Source of the DNA: a virus
DNA: 44,230 nt
Strand: one strand, 5' to 3'
Virus record (IMG/VR): IMGVR_UViG_3300042691_056010
Location: 1-44,230 of that record
Position numbers and translations under genes: made by a program. This document shows positions 17,468-25,621 of this stretch, piece after piece. Position 1 is the stretch's first letter. Each line of letters begins with the position of its first letter. The notes under the pieces were generated by a model. That model saw only the letters and a list, made by a program, of their open reading frames with translations, was not told the origin of the DNA and searched no databases.

Positions 17468-17490
17468 AATCCGCCGCTGGCGGATTTTTT
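17468..17490 (+). terminator. Intrinsic terminator before the sheath gene
   Basis: AATCCGCC and GGCGGATT form a perfect stem around GCT, followed directly by a T run. It ends the baseplate/fibre transcription unit just upstream of the sheath gene, which therefore probably has its own promoter or relies on partial read-through. Confidence 0.8.
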
Positions 17491-17507
17491 ACTTCTGGAG
17501 CCCACCC

Positions 17508-18698
17508 ATGGCAGATCACTTTCTACACGGGGTCGAGGTCGTTGAAATCGACAACGGCCCGCGTCCCATTCGCACCGTCCGATCCTCGGTCATCGGGCTT
17601 GTCGGTACTGCACCGCAGGCCGATGAGCACAGCTTTCCCTTGAATACGCCGGTCCTGATTGCCGGCTCTCGCCTGGAGGCGGCTAAACTGGGTACCACCG
17701 GCACCTTGCCGATGGCCATCGATGGCATCTTCGACCAGGCCGGCGCCTTGGTGGTGGTGATCCGGGTGACTGAAGGCGCGACGGATGCCGAGACCCAAAC
17801 CCACGTGCTCGGTGGCGTTGATGAGACCGGCCAATACCTCGGCCTGCAGGCGCTGCTCGCGGCCCAGTCGGTGGCCAAGGTCACGCCACGCATCCTGATC
17901 GTGCCGGGTTTTACCCACCAGCGTCCCATCGATCCCGATGACGAAACCCGCCAGCTGGCGAATCCGGTCGTGGCGGAGCTGCTGGGCATTGCCGAACGCC
18001 TGCGCGCGGTGATCATCGCTGACGGCCCCAACACGACAGATGCTGCCGCCATCGACTATCGCGAGGACTGGGGCTCGCCGCGCATCTATGTGGTCGATCC
18101 GCACGTCAAGGTGATGAAGAGCGGCGTAGTCGTGACCGAGCCTGTGTCGGCGCGTGTGGCTGGTCTGATTGTCAAGATCGACAACGACCGGGGCTTCTGG
18201 TGGTCGCCGTCGAACAATGTCATCAACGGCATCGTTGGCAGTCACCGCCCGGTGGATTTCGCGCTGGGTGACCCCAATGCCCGGGCCAACCTGCTCAACG
18301 AGAACGAGGTGGCCACGATCATTCAGGAGGATGGCTACCGCCTGTGGGGCAACCGCACCTGTTCTTCGGACCCCAAGTGGGCCTTCCTTTCGGTGCGGCG
18401 CACCGCCGACATGATCAACGAGTCGTTGCTCAGAGCACACCTCTGGGCGGTGGATCGCAACATCACCAAGACCTACGTCGAGGAAGTCACCGAAGGGGTC
18501 AATGCCTATCTGCGCCAGCTCAAAGCCCAGGGCGCGATCCTGGGTGGCAAGTGCTGGGCCGACCCGGACCTCAATTCGCCCCAGTCGATCCAGGACGGGA
18601 AGATCTACTTCAACTTTGACTTCACCCCGCCGTACCCGGCCGAGCACATCATTTTCCGCTCGCACCTGGTCGATGACTATCTCGAGGAGATTCTGTAA
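17508..18698 (+). CDS. Contractile tail sheath protein (gpFI)
   Basis: 396 residues, the size of P2 FI. The N-terminus MADHFLHGVEVVEIDNGPRP and the TVRSSVIGLVGTAP block are typical. The conserved C-terminal half has DNDRGFWWSPSNNVINGI and DMINESLLRAHLWAVDRNIT, ending in FDFTPPYPAEHIIFRSHLVD. It polymerises around the tail tube and contracts on infection. The ATG at 17508 has a GGAG site (17497-17500). The tube gene overlaps its stop by one base. Confidence 0.95.
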   Translation: MADHFLHGVEVVEIDNGPRPIRTVRSSVIGLVGTAPQADEHSFPLNTPVLIAGSRLEAAKLGTTGTLPMAIDGIFDQAGALVVVIRVTEGATDAETQTHVLGGVDETGQYLGLQALLAAQSVAKVTPRILIVPGFTHQRPIDPDDETRQLANPVVAELLGIAERLRAVIIADGPNTTDAAAIDYREDWGSPRIYVVDPHVKVMKSGVVVTEPVSARVAGLIVKIDNDRGFWWSPSNNVINGIVGSHRPVDFALGDPNARANLLNENEVATIIQEDGYRLWGNRTCSSDPKWAFLSVRRTADMINESLLRAHLWAVDRNITKTYVEEVTEGVNAYLRQLKAQGAILGGKCWADPDLNSPQSIQDGKIYFNFDFTPPYPAEHIIFRSHLVDDYLEEIL

Positions 18699-19210
18699 TG
18701 GCCATTGAACTGCCACGGGTTCTCAAAAACATGAACCTCTTCGTCGACGGCCGGGGCTACGCCGGACGTATCGACGAGATCCAACTGCCCAAACTCACCT
18801 TGAAGACCGAAGAGCACCGTGCCGGCGGCATGGACCTGCCGGTCGAAATCGACCTCGGTATGGAAAAGCTCGAAGCCGAGCTGACCATTGCCGACCACGA
18901 CCCCGAGGTCTTCAAGCTCTTCGGCCTACTCGACAACGCCGCGACGCAAATCACCATCCGAGGTGCCATCCAGGCACAAGGGTCGGAAGCCAAGCCGGTC
19001 ATCGTCAATCTGCGCGGTGGTTGGAAAGAGCTCGACGCTGGCACCTGGAAGCCCGGCGACAAAAGCACCCTCAAGGTCTCGGTGGCCGCCATCTACTACA
19101 AGCTGACCATCGACGAGGAGGAGTTGATCGAGATCGATGCCATCAACCTGGTTCGAAAGGTGGGCGGTACCGATCAGATGGAAGCCATTCGTGCCGCGAT
19201 TGGCCTGTGA
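18698..19210 (+). CDS. Major tail tube protein (gpFII)
   Basis: 170 residues, the usual size. It begins MAIELPRVLKNMNLFVDGRGY, with the LPKLTLKTEEHRAGGMDLPV and LRGGWKELDAGTWKPGD blocks of the P2 FII family. It forms the inner tube through which DNA passes. It starts at the TAATG overlap with the sheath gene, so the two are coupled, as in P2. Confidence 0.95.
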   Translation: MAIELPRVLKNMNLFVDGRGYAGRIDEIQLPKLTLKTEEHRAGGMDLPVEIDLGMEKLEAELTIADHDPEVFKLFGLLDNAATQITIRGAIQAQGSEAKPVIVNLRGGWKELDAGTWKPGDKSTLKVSVAAIYYKLTIDEEELIEIDAINLVRKVGGTDQMEAIRAAIGL

Positions 19211-19243
19211 TGAATGCCGTGATGAACAACAAGGAGCCCACCC

Positions 19244-19492
19244 ATGAACACCGCTGAACGCATCAAACTGAATTTCCCCATCGAGCACGACGGCGTGCCG
19301 ATTGCCGACATTGCCTTGCGCCGCCCCACGGTGGGTGACCACCTGGCCGCGCAGAAGTCGGCAGGCACGGATGCTGAGCGTGAGATCCGCCTGATTGCCA
19401 ACCTGGCCGAGTTGCCGCCAGCGGCGATCCACCAGCTGGACATGAAGGACTATGCCCAACTGCAGAAGGTGCTGGGCGGTTTTTTGCAGTGA
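19244..19492 (+). CDS. Tail assembly chaperone gpE (zero-frame product)
   Basis: 82 residues (RIKLNFPIEHDGVPIADIAL opening), matching the small P2 E-type tail assembly proteins that work with the tape measure. It ends with GGT TTT TTG CAG TGA. The slippery heptamer T TTT TTG at 19480-19486 is in exactly the phase needed for a -1 shift, just before the stop, as in P2. Shifted ribosomes would continue into the next frame to make an E+E' fusion. Confidence 0.9.
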   Translation: MNTAERIKLNFPIEHDGVPIADIALRRPTVGDHLAAQKSAGTDAEREIRLIANLAELPPAAIHQLDMKDYAQLQKVLGGFLQ

Positions 19493-19635
19493 ATCCGGGT
19501 GAGCTGTCCGCCCTCGTGGTGGAGCTCGCCCTCTACACCCACTGGCCTCGATCCGAGTTACTTGCCCTGGAGGTGAGTGAGTTGGTCGAGGCCTTGTCAT
19601 TGGCGCGGCGCTTGTCGGCCACCCCGTCTTCCTGA
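19486..19635 (+). CDS. gpE' region, read by -1 frameshift from gpE (P2 E+E' type)
   Basis: After slippage on TTTTTTG the -1 frame reads AVNPGELSALVVELALYTHW and continues to TGA at 19633-19635, adding about 49 residues for a fusion of about 130. The YTHWPRSELLALEVSELVEA segment resembles the short GpE family. P2 uses the same heptamer. A GTG at 19489 could alternatively start it by coupling. Known P2 and lambda-type tails need both the short and fused products for tape-measure chaperoning. Confidence 0.8.
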   Translation, partial: AVNPGELSALVVELALYTHWPRSELLALEVSELVEALSLARRLSATPSS

Positions 19636-19644
19636 GGTTTGCCC

Positions 19645-22455
19645 ATGGCCACAGCGCATCCCGTTCAGATCAGCATCGGTGCCACGCTGGCGGCCTCGCT
19701 CGGGTCGGCCGTGCGCGGTGCCCAGGCCCAGTTGAACCAGTTGGGCTCCACCATGGCCGAACTGGGTAACAAGCAGTCCGGCATCAAGCAGCTGGAGACC
19801 CTGCGCGCCCAGGCCAAGGATGCGGCACTGGCCATGCGCGCGGCGCAGCAGAAGGTCTCCGGGCTGGAAGCGAACATCGCCGGCCAGGATGGTGGTGCCA
19901 CGGCCAAGCAGGCCCGCGAACTCGAACGCGCCCGTGCAGCGGCGACGCGTGCGGAGGACGCCTACCGTCGCCAGCGCTCGGCCGTCGATGAACTGAGCAC
20001 CTCTTTGCAGCGTACGGGCGTGAACACCCGGGCGATGGGTGCGGAGTCCGCTAGGCTCGGTAGCCAGCTGGAGACACTCCGATCCCGCACCGAAGCCCTG
20101 ACCCGTGCCCAGCAGGCCCAAGCCCGCAATCTGGAGAACCGCAGCGCCTATCGCGCCCAGATGATGGATGCGGTGGCCTTGGGTGGCGCGCTGTATGGCC
20201 TGGTGCAACCGGCTGTCCAGTTCGAATCGGTGATGGCGGACGTCAAGAAGGTGGTGAACTTCGACACACCGGATCAATTCGGGCAGATGTCCAAAGATGT
20301 GCTCTTGATGTCGACCCGCATCCCGATGGCCGCTGACGGCATCGGCGCCATCGTCGCGGCGGCCGGTCAGGCTGGCATCGCCCGCGAGGAGTTGCTGCGC
20401 TTTGCCGAGGACGCCGCCAAGATGGGCGTAGCCTTTGACCTGTCGGGCCAGCAGGCGGGTGCCGCCATGACGGGCCTGCGCTCGATCTTCGGGCTGACCC
20501 AGGACGAGGTGGTGAAGCTCGGGGACGCCATCAACCACCTGTCCAACAACATGGACGCCAAGGCTTCCGATCTTTTGAACATTGCCAATCGGGCGGGATC
20601 GACGGCGAAGCTGTTTGGACTGTCCGGGGCGCAACTCAATGCCCTGGGCGCGACCTTCCTGGCGTTGAAGACGCCGCCCGAAGTCGCCGCCACCGGCATC
20701 AATGCGCTGCTGATGAAGTTGGCCACGGCCGACAAGCAAAACGAGAAATTCCAGCAGGGCCTGCAGGACATCGGGTTGTCCGCTGAGGTGATGAAGCAGA
20801 TGATCGGCCGCGATGCCCAAGGGGCGCTGACGACCTTCCTACGGCAGGTCAAAAACGCCCCCGACCTGATGGGTACGCTGTCGGACCTCTTCGGCATGGA
20901 GTACGCCGACGACATTGCCAAGCTGGTGGGCTCGATGGAGACCTATGAGAAGGCGGTGGGCCTGGTGGCCGATCAGACCGCCTATGCGGGCTCGATGCAG
21001 AAGGAGTACGAAGCACGCTCGGCCACCACCGCGAACAACCTGCAGCTCCTCAAAAACCAGATGAGCCGGCTCGGCATCACGGTGGGCAATGCGCTGCTGC
21101 CGGCCTTGAACAACCTGGTGGGCGCGCTGATGGGTCCCATCGACAGCCTGGCCAATCTCGCCGAACGGTTTCCTGTCGTTACGCAAGTTGTGGTGGGCAC
21201 CGTTGGTGCCGTGCTGGGCTTGAAGGTGGCGACCATCGCGCTGGGTTACGCCTGGACGTTTGTGAAGGGGCCGATCCTGGGTGCCCAGGTGGCGTTTCAG
21301 TCGTCGCGTGCGGGACTTGCGCTACTGCAAGTGCAGGCAGCCACGACAGGGGCGAGTGCCGGAATTCTGTCAGTCGCCTGGACCCGCATTCAGACGGGCG
21401 CCCTCGGGCTGATCGCACCCATCAAGTCGGCGGCGCTGGCTTTTTGGTCGATGTTGCCGGCGATTGGTGCAACGACGGCCGCGCTGCTCGCCAACCCGAT
21501 CACCTGGATCGTGGCCGGGATTGGTGCGGCGGTTGCCGGTCTGGCACTGGTGATCCGCAAATACTGGGACCCCATTGCTGCATACGTCGGCGGTGTGTTC
21601 GAAGGCATCCGGTCAGCCCTGCAGCCAGCGATCAGCAGCCTTTCCACGGCATTGGCACCGCTGGCGCCGATTGGCCAGGCGATGGCTTCCGTGTTCGGTT
21701 TCATCGCCGATGGCGTGAGCCGGGTGGTGGGCTGGATCGGGGCTTTGCTCGCGCCAGTGACACTCTCCACGGAGGAGTTCAACAGCCTGTCCGCCTCCGG
21801 CCAGTCTCTCGGGTCGGTGATCGGCAGTGTGTTGAGCACAGCTTTCATGGTGCTGACCTTGCCGATCCGCGCGGTGGGCACGCTGGTGGGGTGGGTGATT
21901 GAGGGTTTTACAGCGCTGGTGTCGTTTTCGCCCTTGGCCCTGATTAGCGCGGCCTGGCAACCGGTGGCGGATTTCATGACCAATCTCTGGTCGGGCATCA
22001 CCGCCACCGTCGGTCAAGCCATCGACTGGATCGCCGGCAAGATCGGCTGGGTGATGAATGCCGGCAAGCAGGTCGGCGACTGGTTCGGTTCGCTCTTCGG
22101 CAGCGATAAGCCGGCGTCGCCCACTGCCACGGCTTCGGCTTCGGCTACTGCGCGTCCTGCAGCGGTCGGTGGCACTGCTGCGCTGGTCGCGCTACGCCCC
22201 TTCGTCGGCACCGCACCCGTCGGCATCGCGCCGATGTCAGCGGGCAGTACGTCAGTGGCGGGTGCCAGACCGGTGACGATGCCGGCTCAACCACTGGCTG
22301 TGCGTGGCAACACCAGTGTCTCGCTGTCCGCTCCGATCACGGTCAATGCTCCGCCCGGAATGGATGCGCGCGAGATCGCCGCACTCATCGAGTCGCGCCT
22401 GCGTGCGCTTGTGCGCGAGACCAACCGCAGTCCAGCTGCGGCGATGTACGACTGA
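19645..22455 (+). CDS. Phage tail tape measure protein
   Basis: 936 residues. The long Ala/Gln-rich coiled N-terminus (to about residue 180) precedes the conserved tape-measure core (residues ~190-400), with FESVMADVKKVVNFDTPDQF and AKMGVAFDLSGQQAGAAMTG. A string of hydrophobic segments (for example LAERFPVVTQVVVGTVGAVL and the region near ANPITWIVAGIGAAVAGLAL) follows. It sets tail length and may form the channel into the cell. The ATG at 19645 is used; its C-terminus is low complexity. Confidence 0.93.
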   Translation: MATAHPVQISIGATLAASLGSAVRGAQAQLNQLGSTMAELGNKQSGIKQLETLRAQAKDAALAMRAAQQKVSGLEANIAGQDGGATAKQARELERARAAATRAEDAYRRQRSAVDELSTSLQRTGVNTRAMGAESARLGSQLETLRSRTEALTRAQQAQARNLENRSAYRAQMMDAVALGGALYGLVQPAVQFESVMADVKKVVNFDTPDQFGQMSKDVLLMSTRIPMAADGIGAIVAAAGQAGIAREELLRFAEDAAKMGVAFDLSGQQAGAAMTGLRSIFGLTQDEVVKLGDAINHLSNNMDAKASDLLNIANRAGSTAKLFGLSGAQLNALGATFLALKTPPEVAATGINALLMKLATADKQNEKFQQGLQDIGLSAEVMKQMIGRDAQGALTTFLRQVKNAPDLMGTLSDLFGMEYADDIAKLVGSMETYEKAVGLVADQTAYAGSMQKEYEARSATTANNLQLLKNQMSRLGITVGNALLPALNNLVGALMGPIDSLANLAERFPVVTQVVVGTVGAVLGLKVATIALGYAWTFVKGPILGAQVAFQSSRAGLALLQVQAATTGASAGILSVAWTRIQTGALGLIAPIKSAALAFWSMLPAIGATTAALLANPITWIVAGIGAAVAGLALVIRKYWDPIAAYVGGVFEGIRSALQPAISSLSTALAPLAPIGQAMASVFGFIADGVSRVVGWIGALLAPVTLSTEEFNSLSASGQSLGSVIGSVLSTAFMVLTLPIRAVGTLVGWVIEGFTALVSFSPLALISAAWQPVADFMTNLWSGITATVGQAIDWIAGKIGWVMNAGKQVGDWFGSLFGSDKPASPTATASASATARPAAVGGTAALVALRPFVGTAPVGIAPMSAGSTSVAGARPVTMPAQPLAVRGNTSVSLSAPITVNAPPGMDAREIAALIESRLRALVRETNRSPAAAMYD

Positions 22456-22477
22456 TTTTTCTGTTGGGAGGTGTGCC

Positions 22478-22876
22478 ATGGCCGAACGGGTGATGTTGGG
22501 CCTGGGCGAGTTTCGTTTTGAAATCGCCACGCTCGCTTACCAAAAATTCTCACTCAACCAGTCTTGGCGCTGGCAGGAGCAGGCGCGTATCCATCGCGAT
22601 CCGGCTCTGCAGTTTGTGGGGCGCAACGTTGGCGAGATCGAACTCGACGGCGTGATCTACCCGAGCTTCAAGGGAGGCCTCGGCCAAGTCGATGCGATGC
22701 GTGCGCTGGCGGACGCCGGCAAGCCGCTGCAACTGGTCGATGGTCTCGGCCGCATCTGGGGTGCCTGGGTGATCACGGAGATCGGCGACATCCGCACCGT
22801 GTTTGCCGATGACGGTCAAGCGCGCCGGATCGAGTTCCGCATCAAGCTCAAGGCCTATGGGGAGGATCAGCCATGA
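22478..22876 (+). CDS. Tail protein U (gpU)
   Basis: 132 residues beginning MAERVMLGLGEFRFEIATLA, followed by GGLGQVDAMRALADAGKPLQ and DGLGRIWGAWVITEIGD, typical of P2 gpU. A GGGAGG ribosome site at 22466-22471 precedes the ATG. Its end overlaps gpX by ATGA. It acts in tail completion with X and D. Confidence 0.93.
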   Translation: MAERVMLGLGEFRFEIATLAYQKFSLNQSWRWQEQARIHRDPALQFVGRNVGEIELDGVIYPSFKGGLGQVDAMRALADAGKPLQLVDGLGRIWGAWVITEIGDIRTVFADDGQARRIEFRIKLKAYGEDQP

Positions 22877-23091
22877 CCCGACCGATCTTCAAACGGATGG
22901 TCACCCGTGATGGCGATGTGCTCGACGATCTGGTCTGGCGGCAATATGGGCGCAGTGATGTACTGACCGCCGTGCTCGAAGCCAATCCGCAGTTGGCCCA
23001 GTTACCCCCGGTCCTTGTGGCTGGCCTGGTGGTCGAGTTGCCCGATTTGCCGCTGCCGGTAGAAGCGCCGGTGATCCGGCTGTGGTCGTGA
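22873..23091 (+). CDS. Tail protein X (gpX, LysM-like)
   Basis: 72 residues, MTRPIFKRMVTRDGDVLDDL, with the LysM-like DxLVWRQYGRSDVLTAVLEANP pattern of P2 gpX. It is short, as the family usually is. It is thought to connect tail tube and spike or touch peptidoglycan. It lies between U and D with ATGA overlap to U. Confidence 0.92.
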   Translation: MTRPIFKRMVTRDGDVLDDLVWRQYGRSDVLTAVLEANPQLAQLPPVLVAGLVVELPDLPLPVEAPVIRLWS

Positions 23092-23112
23092 GCCCAATAC
23101 GAGGAGGGGGCC

Positions 23113-24186
23113 ATGCAACCACTGTTCCGCATTTACGCTGGTAGCCAAGAGATCACCGCTGCCATCCGCGACCGCTTGATCGAACTGGTCGTTACCGACG
23201 AGGCTGGCATTCAGTCCGATGAGCTGAAACTGACCCTCGATGATCGCCGCCGTGAGGACGGAGCCATTGCCCAGCTACCCAGGATCGGCACGGTGCTCAC
23301 CGTGTCGCTGGGCTATGCCGAAACCCGGCTGGTGTCCTTGGGGCGTTTCATCGTCGATGAGGTCGAGATCCGCTCGCCGCCGGCCACGCTGACCGTGTCG
23401 GCAAAGGCCGCCGATATGGTGGGGCCGTTTCGCAGTCCTAAGACACGCTCCTGGGATGCGACGACGCTGGGCCAGCTGGTCGAGGTTATCGCTGCCGAGC
23501 ACCGCTATCAGGCCAAGATCGATCCGGAGCTGGGCGCCATCGCCATCCCGCATCTGGACCAGACCGAGGAGTCGGACATGGCGCTGCTCACGCGCCTGGC
23601 GGCCAAGCACGATGCCGTAGCGAAACCGGTGGCCGGGTTCCTGGTACTGGCCAGGCAAGGGGCGATCAAGACCATCACCGGGCAGGTGATGCCGACGATC
23701 ACCCTCAGATCCAGTGATCTCGCCGAATGGCGCTACCGACACTCGGCGCGCAAACCCGGTGGCAGTGGCACCACCAGAGACCGCGACACGCAACAGCCAC
23801 CGACCACGGCCACCGGCGGCACCAAGGCTTATTGGTGGGACTTCGAGAAAGGCGAGCGCCGGGAAGTGACCACCGGAGCACCTCCGTTCGAGGAAATCCG
23901 CTACGTCCACGCCACTGAGGCAGAAGCCAAGGCGGCGGCCGCGACCCGCAAGAACACCGGGGAGCGTGGGCAGGGCGAACTCTCGTTCAGCCTACCCGGT
24001 GATCCGAGGCTGGCCGCCGAGGGACGGCTGTCGCTTTCCCTGCGCCCCGGTATCCCCACCGACTGGCGCATCAAGCGCGTCGAGCACCGCCTGGGCGCCC
24101 AGGGCTACACGACGCAGGTCGAGTGCGAGCGCTTGACTGCCTCACCGGCCCCGGTGACCGACGCCGCCACCGAACCTAACAAGTAA
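23113..24186 (+). CDS. Late control / tail hub protein D (gpD)
   Basis: 357 residues. The beginning FRIYAGSQEITAAIRDRLIE and the SDELKLTLDDRRREDGAIAQ segment in shortened form are typical of P2 gpD. FVKKDTRRKTYR-like detail is absent, but EESDMALLTRLAAKHDAVAK and TDWRIKRVEHRLGAQGYTT are the conserved C-terminal marks. It is the baseplate hub onto which V docks. It ends the tail module; the holin gene follows after 13 bases. Confidence 0.93.
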   Translation: MQPLFRIYAGSQEITAAIRDRLIELVVTDEAGIQSDELKLTLDDRRREDGAIAQLPRIGTVLTVSLGYAETRLVSLGRFIVDEVEIRSPPATLTVSAKAADMVGPFRSPKTRSWDATTLGQLVEVIAAEHRYQAKIDPELGAIAIPHLDQTEESDMALLTRLAAKHDAVAKPVAGFLVLARQGAIKTITGQVMPTITLRSSDLAEWRYRHSARKPGGSGTTRDRDTQQPPTTATGGTKAYWWDFEKGERREVTTGAPPFEEIRYVHATEAEAKAAAATRKNTGERGQGELSFSLPGDPRLAAEGRLSLSLRPGIPTDWRIKRVEHRLGAQGYTTQVECERLTASPAPVTDAATEPNK

Positions 24187-24199
24187 GGAGACAAGCACT

Positions 24200-24520
24200 G
24201 TGACCCCTGACAAAGATCCTTCGACCTACGGCCTGATCACCTACCTGTGGGTGACGGGTCTGGCCGCCTGGGGTGGCCTGGTCAATTTCTACCGCAAGGT
24301 GAAGTCCGGCGAGACCCGGGCTTTCAACGTGGTCGAGCTCATCGGCGAGATCGCCACCTCGGCGTTCGCCGGGCTCATCACCTTCTGGCTGTGCGAAGCC
24401 GCGCAGTTCAATCCGCTGGTCACCGCAGCCCTGGTCGGCATCTCCGGCCACATGGGCAGCCAGGCTATCTACCAACTGGAGCGCTGGGCGCAGACGCGTC
24501 TGGGCAAGGAGCGGTCATGA
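24200..24520 (+). CDS. Putative phage holin
   Basis: 106 residues with GTG start, preceded by AAGGAG. At least two hydrophobic segments are visible (YGLITYLWVTGLAAWGGLVN and ATSAFAGLITFWLCEAAQF), and possibly a third (ALVGISGHMGSQAIYQL). A Lys/Arg-rich tail follows, a holin-like layout. It overlaps the muramidase by ATGA and opens the lysis cassette. It would make inner-membrane lesions that release the endolysin. Confidence 0.75.
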   Translation: MTPDKDPSTYGLITYLWVTGLAAWGGLVNFYRKVKSGETRAFNVVELIGEIATSAFAGLITFWLCEAAQFNPLVTAALVGISGHMGSQAIYQLERWAQTRLGKERS

Positions 24521-25035
24521 ACACCATCGAACAGATTCTGGATGACATCCTTCGCCGCGAAGGCGGCTACGTGAATCACCCGGCCGACCGGGGCGGGCCG
24601 ACGAACTTCGGCATCACCGCACAGACGTTGGGAAGCTGGCGAAAGCTTGGCCGCCCGGCCACGGCTGCTGAAGTCCAGGCGCTGACGGAACCGGAAGCCC
24701 GTGCCATCTACCGCCAGCAGTACATCACCGGCCCCGGGTTCGAGACCATCACGCATCCGGCGCTGCTGCATCTGCTGGTCGATGCCGGGGTGCATTCCGG
24801 ACCCAAACGCGCAGTGCAGTGGCTGCAGAGCGCCCTAGGCGTGACCGCTGATGGCGTCATCGGCCCCAAGACCCGCGCGGCACTCGCACAAGCTGACCAA
24901 GGTGTGCTCTACGGCAAGGTGCTGGGGCAGCGCTTGCGCCATCTCGGACGGCTGATTACCCATGATCCGAAGCAGTCGGCGTTCGCCGCTGGCTGGATGA
25001 ACCGGATGGCGGAATTCGTGGAGGGCTCGGTATGA
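24517..25035 (+). CDS. Endolysin: GH108 N-acetylmuramidase with peptidoglycan-binding domain
   Basis: 172 residues. The catalytic signature REGGYVNHPADRGGPTNFGI (about residues 14-34) contains the key Glu of GH108 enzymes. The C-terminal part (AVQWLQSALGVTADGVIGPK) is a peptidoglycan-binding_3 type domain. It hydrolyses the glycan backbone of murein at lysis. No signal peptide is seen, so it needs the holin. ATGA overlaps on both sides tie it to the flanking lysis genes. Confidence 0.95.
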   Translation: MNTIEQILDDILRREGGYVNHPADRGGPTNFGITAQTLGSWRKLGRPATAAEVQALTEPEARAIYRQQYITGPGFETITHPALLHLLVDAGVHSGPKRAVQWLQSALGVTADGVIGPKTRAALAQADQGVLYGKVLGQRLRHLGRLITHDPKQSAFAAGWMNRMAEFVEGSV

Positions 25036-25460
25036 CTCCGATACTGACCACCTTGGCCCCGGGGCTGCTGGAAGCTAGCAGTCGGCTGATCGACCGCCTG
25101 GTGCCCGATCCTGCTGAACGCGAAAAAGCCAAGCTCTCTCTGCTGCAAGCCGAGGGGCAACTGGCGCTGCAGGAGATGCAGACGAGTCTCTCGGCGATCC
25201 TGGCTGAAGCCAACTCGGCCGATCCCTGGACCAGCCGGGCACGGCCGACGTTTCTGTACGTAATCTACGGCGTGATTCTGCTGTGCGTGATGGGCGCCAT
25301 CATCGGCATCTGGTGGCCGACGCACGTCTTTCAGGCAGCGGAGAACCTGAACAAGCTACTGGGTGCGGTGCCCGAGAGTCTGTGGTGGTTGTTCGGTGCT
25401 GGCTATCTTGGCTACACCGGGGCGCGCAGCTTCGACAAGTGGCTTGGGCCGGTCCGCTGA
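25032..25460 (+). CDS. 3TM-type holin / lysis-associated membrane protein
   Basis: 142 residues. A helical N-terminus (LIDRLVPDPAEREKAKLSLL), the ADPWTSRARPTF motif and hydrophobic segments (YVIYGVILLCVMGAIIGIWW and SLWWLFGAGYLGYTGARSFD) fit the GTA-type 3TM holin family. It is the last lysis gene, directly before a strong terminator. Whether it or the first membrane gene is the true holin is not decidable from sequence. Confidence 0.85.
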   Translation: MTPILTTLAPGLLEASSRLIDRLVPDPAEREKAKLSLLQAEGQLALQEMQTSLSAILAEANSADPWTSRARPTFLYVIYGVILLCVMGAIIGIWWPTHVFQAAENLNKLLGAVPESLWWLFGAGYLGYTGARSFDKWLGPVR

Positions 25461-25493
25461 CCGATGCGGCCGAGCACTACAACTTGAAACGAC

Positions 25494-25543
25494 GATCCCC
25501 CGATCTCACTGCCTTTGCCGGCGGTGGGATCGGGGGATTTTTG
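25494..25543 (+). terminator. Strong intrinsic terminator closing the late operon
   Basis: GATCCCCCGATC (25494-25505) pairs with GATCGGGGGAT (25528-25538), followed by TTTTT. It lies 34 bases after the last lysis gene and shields the defence cargo downstream from late transcription. Confidence 0.9.
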
Positions 25544-25548
25544 CTTTC

Positions 25549-25618
25549 GGTATAAAATAACTTGAGTTTTTGCGCTATCTATGCAAAATAAACTTTTATT
25601 GGTGTGATATGGAGGTGG
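25549..25618 (+). promoter_or_regulatory. AT-rich promoter region of the defence operon
   Basis: This ~70-base stretch is sharply AT-rich in a GC-rich prophage. It contains a TATAAAAT box (25551-25558), TTGAGT (25562-25567) with AAAATA about 17 bases later, and GGAGG (25611-25615) as ribosome site. It is a likely constitutive cargo promoter, but the exact -35/-10 pair is uncertain. Confidence 0.4.
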
Positions 25619-25621
25619 ATG

